Assembly: GCA_911728455.2 (NCBI GenBank)
Contig: OU452236.1
Coordinates: 7,868,171-7,932,170 of the forward strand
Direction: 5' to 3'
DNA length: 64,000 bases
DNA from: Marthasterias glacialis
Taxonomy: Eukaryota; Echinodermata; Asteroidea; Forcipulatida; Asteriidae
In this document: piece after piece, positions 1 to 13,700 of the stretch
How the letters are laid out: every line of letters begins with the position of its first letter
How positions within the stretch are numbered: position 1 is the first letter of the stretch
Notes under the pieces: model-generated
Databases searched by the model: none
The model's input: the letters and a program-made list of their open reading frames with translations, nothing else
Told to the model about the DNA's origin: nothing
Made by a program: the position numbers and the translations under genes

Positions 1-44
1 GAGTTTCACGATACCTAGGTCCTTTTTGATACCACTGCTTTGGC

Positions 45-80
45 TTGGGCTCTGGCTTGGGCTCTGGCTTGGGCTCTGTC
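45..80. repeat. Short 12-base tandem repeat
   Basis: The unit ggcttgggctct is repeated about three times. It is a simple minisatellite in the region downstream of the visible calcium-sensor exons. Bases 81-600 show only AC- and AAAC-rich low-complexity sequence and no exon. Confidence 0.7.
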
Positions 81-600
81 TGCCTGTCTGAAGTCCCATT
101 CCGACTGCAGAAGTCTAAGCCGGAACCCAAGTGGAAGCTGTGGTCTTCGAAAGGGCCTTGTATTCATCCCAACCCCACCCCCTTAACAAAAACAAACAAA
201 CAAAAAACACACACGCACGCACAAAATAAACAAACAAACCAAAACTTCAATGATCAACAATGTGGCAAGATGTTATCTTTAAAAAGTTACCAAATTGACC
301 AGATTAAATTGCCCAGTTTCTACAAAATATATGTCCACATCCAAAATTTAAAAAGCTAACCAAAATAAATGATGTTCTCATTATTTTGAGTATCAACTGA
401 TTCAAACGTTGTGTCTTCACTTCAATATTTATCAAAAGAAAAAGAAACGGTATGTCATAATTCATACCTCCATCCCCCAACAAATATAAAAATAAAATTA
501 CTAAAAAAATAAAATGTAATATATTGAATCAGCCAAATGCCAAGAATATTGTATCTGACCTTGGTTGACAGCTTAGACCACCTCTGCAATAACCTTTAAG

Positions 601-1105
601 GCCGTGTTTAAATCAATAGATTCTCTGATACAGTCAATATTTTCTATTAGGGCATACCAGGACTACATCCCTATCTGATAAATGGTGACTAGGAAACATG
701 TCAAACTCGGGTCTTATGTTGACTGTAACGTGAAACAGCCAGTTTTGTAAAATCGTGTAATGAAAGTGCCCAAAAAAGTACCCCAGTGTGTATGCAGTGC
801 TAATCACACATCGGTGTAAGGCAAATTGAAATTTATATTCATTCTCCCAATGCAAATATTAACATCTACTTGAAAGTGCCCAAGTCGGGGACTGAAAGGC
901 CATGTCTGAATTGGGGGCTACAGCTATGGCTGGATCGCCGCGTCATCAAGCATTGAACTATAGGACGTCCTTAGCAACACCCTTAGCAAGTATCGTAGCC
1001 GTAGCCATAGCCTCCTTTAAATCCATAGATTCTCTGATACAGTCAATATTTTTATTAGGGTAGCCTGGCATACCAGGGTATGCCAGGCCAGGACTCCATC
1101 ACTAT
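601..1105. repeat. Two direct copies of a dispersed repeat
   Basis: The stretch at about 612-690 (tagattctctgatacagtca and onward to ccctatctgataaatggtgac) recurs at about 1018-1105. The second copy stops at a SINE and resumes after it near 1457 with cagataaatagtgac. Confidence 0.7.
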
Positions 1106-1456
1106 CGTGGCGTGTCGTGGCCAAGTGGTTAGTGCGTCGGACTCAAGCTCTGGTGGCCGAGTTATTGGAGTGTGGGTTTGAGTCCAGGTCATGACACTTG
1201 TGTCCTTGAGCAAGACACTTAACCATAATTGCTCCGTAAAAGTTGGGGAGGTAGAGCCTTCTGCTCTACGAGCCAGGCTTCTGATAGATGATACCTAACA
1301 CTACATCCTTACGGACTGTAAAGGGGGTAACCCTGTTTCAGCCCCAGGAGTAGGTTGCAACGGCCCCTGGAAAAAACAGTTGATTTGTAGCCTACACCTC
1401 GAGTGGCTTACTGGCCTTGTGTGTCTAGCGACTTCCATTAATTTTTTTTTTAAAAA
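1106..1456 (+). mobile_element. tRNA-derived SINE, family A, full length
   Basis: The head carries box A-like gtggccaagtggttagtgcg and box B-like gggtttgagtcc. It is followed by the family body acacttgtgtccttgagcaa / gacacttaaccataattgct and ends in a T/A-rich tail. Other copies share the same body well beyond the tRNA-like part, which excludes a genuine tRNA gene. Confidence 0.8.
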
Positions 1457-1752
1457 TCAGATAAATAGTGACTTGGAAGCATTTCACCACTTCACGTCGG
1501 TTGACGTGTATACATGCACAAACTTCTGGGTGGAAATGCGGTTTACGTGCATTAACGCTCTGATTTATACCTAAACATGTGGGTAAAAAGTGACACACAC
1601 ATTATTTCAATCACGGAAGAAAAGTTGTCTATTTATTGTCCCTCCTCCATGTTGTGTTAAACAACATCCATTTTAAATGGATAGCGCTATTCTAAATGGT
1701 TTGTTTGAGTTCCTGAGGCAGCCAAGGTGTTTAGAATGTTACGTCTTCTTAC

Positions 1753-4735
1753 CTTATCTGCATCAAATACATTGAAGACAAAACTGGCAAACTTGGAAGG
1801 GTCCCCATTGGGGAAGAATTGTTGGTATATCGTCTGGAATTCCTACACATCAGATAAAAAGAAATACGTGAGGCACATGAATTAAGAATGCCCATAAGAA
1901 AAATAACATCAATCATTTATATCGTGCCAAGTCTGTCAGAAGTGACATACGCAAAAATGAGAGAGAAAAGCAGAAACGCAATGTAGACATTTCCTAAAAG
2001 AATATAAGTTAAGAACATGTAGGTTTTTAACTGAATTGTGAACTGTGCACAGGTGATTTCTTTTCCGAGTTCAGTGGGGAGTATGATTCAGAGTGACGGT
2101 CCAGATCTTGAGAATGATTGACTTCCCCAAGAATGTCCTCAGTGTGGGATGTGTAAGAGTTGGGCATTAGCAGAGTCAAGTTGTTGGGATGGTTTGTACT
2201 TGAGTCCTGGATTCATAATGTATGAAGGTGCTGTGCCTTGAAGACTGAAAAATGAGGAGAATAGCCTTGAAGATAATACGTTCATGAATGGGATGTCAGT
2301 GCAGAGAAGAATGTTTAAATTAGAGCAATGACAACCAACCATTGTGTTATTCCAGATACTTTTGATCAACTTACAATTTAGTAAATGCAATAAATACATT
2401 GAGGATGAAGAATAATAGTTAGGTTTTACCGTACACCAATGTGCCATAAGCACTGTATACTCAATTTTTTTCTGAGTCCTGCATTACTCGGGTGGGATTC
2501 GAACCCACAATCCCAGCAATCTAGAACAGATATTAGGGTTCTCCCCCATGTACAAGCTAGTGTATCAGGCCAATACGAGCGTATTACAAGCTGATACACG
2601 GGAATTATGACTGATACGCTAAAAAAAAAAATAGTAATAAATAAATAGAAAAGTTGTTTTTGTGTCACAACCATGATGACATAAAACCATTTTAAATGCT
2701 CCAGATTGCATAGTAGAGCTTTTCAAACCAAACATAAAAATAAAAAAAACATTTTGAGGACCTGGTTTCAATTCAGCGTGCTTCGGCCACACTTGCAAAA
2801 TTTGGGTCCAGAATGCCACCCCCCCTTGCCCACCAGTTTAAAAAAAAACCTTAGTGAGAACTCTGTGTATCTTAGCCACTAGACCACTAAGCCTGACTGG
2901 TGACAAGAGGCTCATACTATACAAATCTAACATGGTTTGAGGGTGGACAGTCAATATAAGCTCCCCGAGGTATTGGAAGTTGGCAAACTAGTTAGTCAAC
3001 TTCCAATACCCAGGGGAGCTAAATACCAAGGGGAGGTAATATTGACTGTCCACCCTAAAATAAACATAACTTCTCTAGTTTGAAATCATTGAGCTTGAGA
3101 AAACGCGGACTGACATTTATGTGTGCTACCGCCATATTTTCATGTATAGCTCGGGCGATGTTTGCGTGTGTGCACTACACCGATGCGACAGTTCCACAGG
3201 TACTTTGTAAAGCACATACATAGTAGACTGTTACACATGCGATAGTCTGCCAAATGGACCAGTGAGAATTTGACTCTGAATCATGAATATGTATGAGGTA
3301 CAATAGCAATAAAATATATTAATCTTCAGTTCATAACAGATCGAAGAGCGAAAAGGAATCTGCAGTTGAATTCTTGGAGTAATGCATTTTTAGGTTGATT
3401 CTTTCGGAACTTGGCAAGACAAGCTCTCATAAATCACCAGATGTAAAAAATCGAAATAATATTCTTATTCCCATGCAATTATGACATCATTTAAATTGTT
3501 AGCTGTAACCGATGCTCATTACAAAATGGACTTGGCTTCTCATCATCGGGTACGCTTGGTGGTCTAGTGGTTAAGACGTCTGCTCTAGAATGCAGGGGTC
3601 AAAGGGTTCGAATCCCACCCGAGTAGCCTGTGGATTTTGTTTTTCGCAGGACACGGAAAGCACTGAGCATACTGTTCTTCTCACTCATCAGTGTAGGGGT
3701 AAAAAACAAATCTATATTTTCTTTATCCCCAATGCAATCATCACATCAGTTAAAGATTTACCAAGACTAGATAACAGATGGTGGCAGACAGAAATCCATC
3801 GCAGCCAACCTTCAATACAAGACGAAGGCACCGATGATGACACTAATCAACCTTACTCTCATTTCTCCTGACCCTATTAGATCTAGTCTCGCCCATGTCA
3901 GATAAATACAAGTGCTTGGAATCTCATTTGGGAAGCATCTGAGCGGCCATCGGGAACCTCCATCCTGGAGGGCCCACCTGCTTCAGCGGGTTAAGTGAGA
4001 TGTTATGTCCTGATGAACTATTTCAGTCAAGGCATTGGAGACGAGCGGCCATTTGATTGCGAGGAATCAATGAAATTAACATCGGCGCGATATGAATCCT
4101 GGTAAAACAGAATAATACGACTGGTAGTGTTTGGCTTTTGTATGCCCTCGGGTTGAGTCGGGGGAAAGGAGGGGGAGGTGGTAAGGGTAGACTGTTTTCA
4201 CGCCAAGTTGACGATCTGGTTCCGCATGAGTAAATAATTTCAGGAAAACAGGCCAAAAGTAGCGTGAGGATGAGTCTGGATGTTTGATTGCACCCCGTAC
4301 CCCCATCTCTCAGACCGGTATATATTTATTGATTTCCTAGATAAAGCTTTTTCCTTCCATTTTCCCAGTCCTCCCACTCGGGAGTTTCTTGATCAACAAT
4401 CTGACTTATTGATGCTGGCTGGGGGAGAGGAGAATGTTGTTGCCATAGGGGTTAGGCTGGGCTGAGCAGGGACTTCCGTCCATTCCAGAAGGGAAGATTC
4501 AAAGAAGGCGTTCAGAAGTGCGTTGGCAATTAAATTGATTGATTCTATTTTTATGACATGTGTCACGAGCAATGTTGTGAATTAATTAGATACACTGTTG
4601 ACTTAAGTCAAGCTTGGAGTCACACAGCAAGTGTCCTCACACCAGGATGTTTCATTCTTGTAAAGGGCAAAGCATATTTTTCTATAGTAAAGGGCACATC
4701 GACGAGGGAAATTTCAATTCCCACAGGAACATTTC

Positions 4736-4772
<37 letters not shown>

Positions 4773-7700
4773 TTAATATTAATAATAAAACCATATTTAT
4801 AAAGCGCATATCACCATGAGGTCCCTATGCGTTGTCATCATATCAACAATTATATAAATTGAATAGATATGTTTTAACCCCCGTTTTGATTTTGAATTGT
4901 TTCGATGTTTTCGGCCTGTTTGACAACTTCTGTCAAATTGTTTCATAACTGCAGCAGATTGGACTGAGCGGGAACCATATGACAAAGTTTGAGTAACTGG
5001 GGGAAGTCAAAAAGAGATTTATTGGTAGAATGCAGATTTTGTAGTAGGTTTGTACTAAACTTTGAAGATAAAAAGGGGTTGTACCATGGATACATTGATA
5101 TGTAAGAAACCAAAACTTACAAATCTATTCTTTCCTGTAACAGTAACTAGTGCAGATCACAGAGAATGGGTGTTATGGAATCACGTGTGTACATTGATAC
5201 CAAGACTAGGGGCATAGTGGCCATTGCCTCCCTTGCCTCGGGAATGTTCCAGGCCAGTTATACTTCGATAAAAATATAACAATGCATTTCCAATGGAATA
5301 TGTGTGAAAATATCCAAGTGACTCTAACGAAGGCTTTCTAAGATTGCAGTGTGAATTTGAGGTCAATTGTTCAAGCTTCTTCTTCTTAGGTCGTCTTCAG
5401 ATGAGCCCCCTATCCCCCCCCCCAATCAAATTCCAATCATCTCAGCAATGGGGTGAGATGGGGTGGGATGGGGTGGGACGTGCCAGTGTACGGTGTCATC
5501 CTGCTACACGGTAACTCCTGGTGTCTAAACTAACCACTGATTGTTTATGATGTCTGGAAGACTGTCATTAAGGTTTTTTTTCTCACAATTTATATTTTTC
5601 AGCAAAATTACCCAGAACAAGGCCAACAGTCACTCAGTGTACACAGCTACAACAAGAGCAAGAGAAAAGAGAAAACTCAGGAAAGCAGATGGGAAATGCC
5701 GCGGGCAGAACCATTTCAATGTATACATAATGCACATCTAGGTAGCTAGCGGGCCTAGTCTGAATGACATAAACGTTTCTCAAATGATGGGCAGAACACC
5801 GTCATGTGAGAGACTGTAGGAACAGCTCAAGAGGGCCATCAATGTCAATTAACACCGAGACGAATGTTTCTACTTGCCCAGATCCAACCAGCAAGAAAGC
5901 ACAACCAGAGCACTTTAAGCATCCATTGTTGAAAGCCGATAGATGATGTAGATACATGTAATAAGAACATGGTAATTGCCTGGCAAAGGCAATGTTATAT
6001 CGAGATAGTGTTTTACACATTATGTTTAATGTTTTCTATGATAGAAAAAAATGTTGCAGACTAAATGTGATTAGTTGCTATTATTTTCTGCCCGAGTACG
6101 AGTGGTAAAATTCACTAAATGCTCAGGCTACCTGGCTACCAGCTAATTGAATCATTTAAGCAGTTCAAATTCATAGACTAATATTAACCCAATGATCGTG
6201 TCAGAGAGATTTGTTGGCATTGTCAGGAGCTTTGCGAAGTTCCCATCAAGTTAAAATTCACCTAAACCACAACAAACTGGGTCCATTTTCAGGGCTCTGC
6301 TTACTGCAAAAATATGCGCGTACGGCGCCCTCTAGAGCACAAAGTTTTATGGGAAATGGGCGATAAGCGCAGATTTCCGCAGTATGCAGAGCCACGAAAT
6401 CAGGCCCAGCTCTGATTGAAATTTTGAGTTGAGCAATTTGGGGTTATTAAGTGGAAACCAGTCGAACAACAAGCTTCCTAATACAATCTACTGCACTATC
6501 ATTGTAACTACTCTTGAGCACACTGTAGAAACAGAGAAAATCATATAATTGGAAGTAATTTCAAGCTTATGCTCCTTCGTTCTAAAAGAATTTCTACTTA
6601 CTTTTTTTCAGGTAACGTTTTAACCTGTAGAATTGTGTACTTCATAAAAATCCAATGTGTATGATGGCAATACCTTTTTATTGTACATTATATATGTGGC
6701 AGGTAAGTGCTTTATAAAATGAACAGCTTTCAATGCAGAGATGCTTGAACTATTTCCAACAAGCTTGGCATTTAAGACGCTCTCTAGCTGATCAAATTGG
6801 CCCAAAACACTGACAACATTAGCCCAAAGCCAAAACAGGCTGTCATAAGCTGCTTCCTGTTTGCGCCGTCGCCATGGAAACCATTTAAAATATCCAGATA
6901 AATGCAGCTTTTATTTCTTTCAGGGATTGAGAAGTGCTGCGGGCTATAGCCACGATAATCAAGATGCAGGGCTCTTCAGCGCTCTGAGGTAGATGCAGGT
7001 CTCGGCCCATCAGCCTCTCAAAACCATCTTCCTCTCCACTCTTTTTTTTTCTCCATCACCAAATTACAGGAAAAAGGAGCTTCAGTCCACTTGAGGCTAG
7101 ATTCTACTGGCATGGCTGGACAGATTTAAGCCACTAAAAAACTAATTATCCAATGGTGTGACTGATATCCATTATGGTAGGGAGGTGCTGCTGATGGTGA
7201 AAGTGCTTCCTGAGCTAGACAGCAATTTGAGCGTAACATTTGGTTTTCAAGTGTTTCTTTTTATGGTTGAAATGTTTGTTTTCCATTCAGACCATTAGGT
7301 TGAATGAACCTCTGGGAGTGTGTACAATGTACGATCACAGTTTGTGGGAAACGTGGGAAGCTCAAGTGAAACAGACTGTCTTTAGGCTATTGTAAACATG
7401 ACATTGCTAATATATCACTGAACATTCAGCGCAAAAATACACCTAGATATGGGCAATCCATAATTAACACTAACCACTGGAAACACAAATCTGTTTTTTT
7501 TTGAAAAATCTTCAAGACTGAATTTGCTGAATTTGCTTTTAATAAAAAAAAAATCATAACAAGCAGGGCAGTTCTTGTCTGAACTAAGTTGTTCCCCCCT
7601 TGAATTCCAAAATCTATTCAGCGGCAGTAGATTAACACAGCAGAACAAGTTCTCACAAGAACAATCTACTGTACATCCATGTAGCAAGTAGATTTATACA

Positions 7701-10700
7701 CGGTGATACCGAAAACAAGTTCTCACAAGAACAATCTACTGTACATCCATGTAGCAAGTAGATTTATACACGGTGTTACCGAAAACTGAATACACATTAA
7801 TTCCTCACCATGCAATGCCTCAAAACCTATACAAAATCACAGAGTCACAAAAATCATTTAAAAAACAAAGGATTTCCAATCGCTGTGGTTAATTTGACAT
7901 GAGTGACTGTGGTTTTGCCCATGAATACATTGCTTGAATGACCTGAATATGTGCATTTCACAGTTGCCGTCAAAACTCCCTGCAATAACCACATCCCAGC
8001 CAAGAAAAGATACTCGCATTTTCTACACCACTTTAACATAGTGTACATGTAGACTTTAATCACTTGGTCATCAAAGTTTCCCAAAGGCTATTTTTTCTGG
8101 CTGCATTCTCAGACGACAAAAGTACAAAAGTTTCTTAGCATTTTCTCTACAGTTTTCTTTATGATTGTACTTACCTCTTTTCTAAGGGCTCCACTTGGGC
8201 AGTCTTTCATGAAGTCTCGGTGCCTGTGAAAAACAAAAAAAATCCATAAAATCAGAAACTGAAAACGGTATCGGCGGCATCATGTACTACACACCCAGAC
8301 CTACTCTCTAAATGTAAAACAGTGAAAATTTCACTCTCTCGCCTGAGTGGTGTCATTTTGGCTCTGTTGAGAGCATCACCCTTTTTGAGTGAAATTGGAG
8401 CGAACTTGACTATGATTCAAGTTGAAAGTACCTGTCTTTCACTCAAAAAGGAGTTGCCTGCCATATGGCTCTTTGCAAGAGTGGTATGGCAGACAAAACG
8501 AGTGGTTTTTCACTCTTAAAAAGTACATGTGCAAGCTATTACCAGGCCAGATACACTGTACATCAACCTCGCCACCATGGGCATACGTCTCCTTTCCTTT
8601 CTAACCCCTGGTCATGAATGACTGAAAAACAACGCTGATTGACTAAAAAAAGTGACTGCTTTGTGCCCACTTGTTAACAACTTTCAAGTGCTTGTGAGGC
8701 GCTTGTAGAGGGCTTAGTACCCGCGTGAATCATTTTTACACTGTCACCTTAAACTGCATATAGTTAGACAGGTCACAAAATCAAAGAAAAAAAAGAAAAG
8801 AAAAGGGGACCAGATGCTCTACGATGTGACGCCTCTTTTGCAGGGTACCATACTTTAGCGGGTGCCCAGAGTGGATCAGCCACAGGCCTAACTAAAATCT
8901 CACACATTTTGGGAGATTTTAGTGTCACAATTCCAGGGGTTTTGTTCGAGCAAGGCATGCTTGGAAAAAATGCTGTTGCAAGATTGATCACCCTGGGAAC
9001 GAGGTTGACTGTACATGTATACAAAAACAATTGCCCTTCGACACCCTTTGAAAATATACAAACTTATATTTCCGTCTTAGAGGTGCCCCTTGCCAGATGA
9101 AGTTTCAGGTCTATATTACAGGTACTCAGTTTTTAAAGATGATACATGTACATGTAGGTCCAATTTGTGGCCAATTTTACCAGAAAATTTAGATTTAAAT
9201 TTTAAACAGCTTTTTTAATAGATCCAAGACAGTTATAAGCTTTCATTTAAGGTATTGCACAGAAGAAGCTGCCCATGTAAGTCTTAGTTAATTAAAAATT
9301 AAAAATAAATCATCTGGGCCCTGACATTATCTCACGTCCATCATCCTTGTAGGAACTTTTTTACATGTTAAATATATTTTGTGCATTGCAATGTGAAAGT
9401 TATTGGTATGTTTTTCATTTTGAAACAGCATCATCTGTCAAAATTCATTCAGAGAAAAAACTCTCTTTTGGCGAAAATTGGGCCATTTAACTTCAAACTT
9501 TTGGTAAAATCAGAACATAGGTTTGGGGAGGAAGAACAAATGTTACCTTTGATCACTCCCCTTCCCCAAGCACCCAACTGTTTAACCAGATGCCGCCGAG
9601 ATTCTTCCATTTTTGTCTCATGCAGCCTGAAGGGATTATTTTCTCGGAACTGCCTGAATCATTTTTTTATGAGAGTACCGGTGGCACCTAAAAACCTTGA
9701 CTTGAAAAAGCCAGTAGAACAAAGATTCTCTTTATTGCACTGTGAATTGCAAATCCTCGGCCTCGAGCTACGGTTTTATAGGATTGGTGCACAAGGCTAG
9801 ATCCCTGACTTACCTCTATTGAACCGAAATACAATTAATTAACAATGGTGGGTGGAAGCCTCTTTGTGGAACAAAAGGACAAAGGTCTGGAATCGAGGAT
9901 TACACAATATCACCTGCACAATAGCCAAAAATTGGCGAAATATTGAGCGCCATGTGTCCTGTTTGTGTGGGTGAAACGGCGTGTGCATGCTCTGTGCACA
10001 CTCAGCAGTGGAATGTCTGGGTGACCTTTGTCCCGATGTGTTTTAACGTCGCCCGTTTGCTGAAAATTACTTTTGTGAATGCATGTCAGCCGACGCCAAC
10101 TGGTTAAACACCTTTTCTAAATTCTGCTGAAATACTGGCACAATGGTATAGTCTCACAATTTTATTCTTTCCCATTAAACAGAGCCAATATGAAAACTTT
10201 ACGCTCATCAAAATTGGACTTCAAATGAGAGCCCTTAGAACAAGTTTTTCTTTTTTGATGGCCTGAGGGTGGTCCATTACTGTACAAATTACAGCTCTTT
10301 ATCAAGAAGGAATCATTCTAAAATATGAATAATAATGATCTGTGTGCAATCCTTCCACCTGATCTAACACTTAATGTTTATTTATTAATTTCCCTTTTTT
10401 TCTTTCTTTCTTCAGCTTCTTGCAGTTAGGGGCTGCCTGTTTTTTCAGTAAATAAAAGACATAACCTTAGAGAAACCATAGTGATAGGCAATGGTCATGC
10501 ATTGTTTAAGACAACAAGCTGGCTACTGCATGCGTTGGGTTGCTGGTTACCATGCAATGTGAGGGTACTTCACACAATGGCATTATGATAACAACACAAC
10601 TCAAGGGCAGAGACGACCTCCTGCACAAGATCAAATTCCTGATACAATTTCAAAGTGCCTTTAAGTAGGAAATACTGCTTATCAAATTTATTTTTTTCAG

Positions 10701-13700
10701 CAGAGATTAGCGGGGAACCAGTCATAAATGGCATGAGTTAGATAGCATTTTGGTTGGTTAACTGTTTCTGGTAAGCAACAATTTTCTGAGCTTAGAAACA
10801 TTTGTCAGTGTAGAAACTCTTAAGAACTTAGTCCAAAGTTATTTCATAACAAAACTTAAAATCTATAATACAATATAGAGATAAGTCAATACGCCATGTG
10901 GAAATTAGATTTTGAATAAAGTCTGATACAATGACTTGATTGATCACAAGTGAACATTCAAATTAGATTCCCCCAGACTAAAGACATCGTTGTTACATCA
11001 CACGGTTCGGGGCAAACTTTTGTATAGCAACCTCCAGATGGGCAAAGCCTGGTACCATTGTGCCATTGTGCCATACACATTCATTCAGACTTGTGTAATG
11101 GGTGTCCCCCCCATTGTGACTTAGAAGCAAATCATTGTACCATACATCATTAAATCCAACTCGCAAATGGCTTATTGATATCTTACAGACTACTTTAGTA
11201 TTTACCATTGCTGTAATTCTTTCTTGTCAACTGCAAAAGAAGAGTAGAAAAAAAGTACAGGATTAAAAAACAAATTAGTTTTAATCTGAAAGCTGAATGA
11301 TTATAAAGTTTATACCAGTACCAATCATCCACAAAAATGTTCCCATCTGAAATACTGCCATATGAAGCTTTAGATAGCCCACAAATCAGAATTGCTGAAT
11401 GGGAGACTTCTGAGGACCCTACATGACAGCAAACTTACCAGGTATTTTTTATCCATTGTTCTCAGAAATGTGCGCATGCTCATAACTACGTAAACAATAA
11501 CAATTAACCTGGCCAGTCTGCTGCCACCTATCATTTCAAAGTCTCCCATTCGATCGCAATCAAAACAAAAAGCGTGATATGAAAGTGCACACATACCCTG
11601 ACAAAGCATAAATCATTTTCCGTTGTGTTAAATGAAAACTGATCAGTGAATTTAATGGACTTTTCCCAGGTTGGCTGTTTGGTATCATGTGTTTATTACA
11701 AACTAGAGGATAAGATGATATTTGTTTTTCAGAAACCATGACCATCATTAAAACCCTGTCCCCCTGAGGTTCAATGGGGGAACCTTCCTCAATCCAGGAG
11801 CTTATTGAGCTTGCTGTACAGCAGGATGGTACTTTGGACTCCCTCACGACCTAGAAGAAGACTGAATACCACCTAGATGTAGACAACATTTGTAATGATA
11901 CAGGCTTCCTTAAGGAAGAACTACCGGCTGCTATGGGGGATAGGGAACTAGAGCCATTATCCCACAGATATCACCGACTTAAGCTTAAGCTCCTCAATCT
12001 CATGAAAACAACTTGTCAGTGTGAATGCAGGATCCCTACTGCCTCAATCCACCAAAATCAATTTAGGAGGGAAATGTGAAGTATGAATGAAACTAATGCA
12101 GTCATGTTTTCACAGGAACAAGACTACGGTAAAGTTTGAGTTGTCCAGTAAGTTACAGTAAGTTTGAGTCCTTAACCCTGTAGAGACAATAGTGGCTGCC
12201 ATTGGCTCCAGCCAAAATGACCATAATGGCCACAAACAGCTGCAACATTTGCCCTACTTCCATTCGACTCCAAAAGGTCAAACTAAAGGTCATGCCCTGA
12301 ATCCACACTGTTAACATACATACATGTAAATACTCTAAAATAATACCAGACTTCTGTTATAGATTATTATTCAGACAAAATTACATCAAAAAAATCAACA
12401 ATGCCAGCCATGTTCTGGGTGTATGGTGATGATTATAAAGGAATGAATGGTCCCTAAAGATGAACAGACTTCAAATTGAAACAAACACCACAGGATATTT
12501 CAAAAACTAATTTGACAGTTTGATAATCAAAGTAATCTTAAATCTTCCATTATTAAGACATGTGATAGTGTTATCCATAAACGTATAGAGTTTGCAAAGG
12601 TTCTAACCGATGTATGAAATATTACCATCTGATATAATTTAATATTTGAGAGAGCTTGATTCAAATCAGGGGTTTGTTCCACTCAGGCATACAACGCAAA
12701 TGTTTACCAACTTACGCGCATGTTTTCAACGTTTTCAATGTTAGCGTATGTTTGCCAACTTTAAAGAAAAGAACAAAAGCAGTAACAAGTCCATGAATAT
12801 TAGACTAATATGATCAAAACCTTATCGCAATTAAATCAAATTGTTTGGAGTAAAGTGTTTTAATTGGTTATGTTAAATTGTATTTGTTTACAAATGTGTT
12901 CAACATTAGTAGAAAGGAAAATATTTAATTTTATTTTAAGGAGCAAACGACAGAACGTTGTCAAACATACCAAATAATCATTATGGATACTATACTGCAA
13001 AACGATTGATTAGACAGATTGAAGCAAACGTGCGCATAGCTTTTGAAAACAGCACATTCTGGTCCAAACTGTTAGTGTAAAACACATTTTATTGTCACCG
13101 GTTGAATGGCTTCTGACTGGCTACCCCCAAACAAAGGTATTGACTAATAGGGAGACCACCAACATAGGGCTGGATAGCTCAGTTGGTAGAGCATCAGCCC
13201 TTTAAATTGGTGGTTGCCGGTTCAAATCCCGCTCCAGGCAATTTTCTTTGTTCGTCCCAAAATTGAATTAAAAATTTACCCGGTCAGTTTCCCATGTGGT
13301 TTATTGCTTGACATTTTATAAACGGTAGCGCAAACCTTTGCCCAAGTGGAACGCACCCCAGATGTTATCTTAAGCTGTCTGGCCAGACGATAGAAATCAT
13401 TTTTAACCATTTAATGTTTACATACACGTACAGTGAACGATTTCCCTTGAATAGCTGAGAAAACTGCTACAAAAACAGTATCAGTTGCTGCTCAAAATTC
13501 ATTGTTTGTGACTCAACATTAGCATCTTGTGTGCACAAAACATGCTCAGTCTAAATACATGTATGTTGCTATGCAAAAGTGCTGGACGAAATCATTCCCA
13601 GATATACTTGGTACCTTCCCTATAGACCTTTATCATGGTGCAGCCATCTTGTTTACCTCCCATCCAAATCAGTGTAACCAAACCGAGGCTGGAAGGACAA

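Noticed and set aside
3551..3630. Possible tRNA gene
   Set aside because: The sequence after the B box matches other SINE B copies, the acceptor stem is not convincing, and copies are diverged.
9381..9800. 139-codon open frame
   Set aside because: It lies inside a calcium-sensor intron on the other strand, starts in AT-rich sequence, and has no recognisable domain or splice context.
13168..13242. Possible tRNA-Lys gene
   Set aside because: The same tRNA-like head with matching flanking sequence recurs at 29.65 and 52.9 kb, so this is a SINE head, not a functional tRNA gene.
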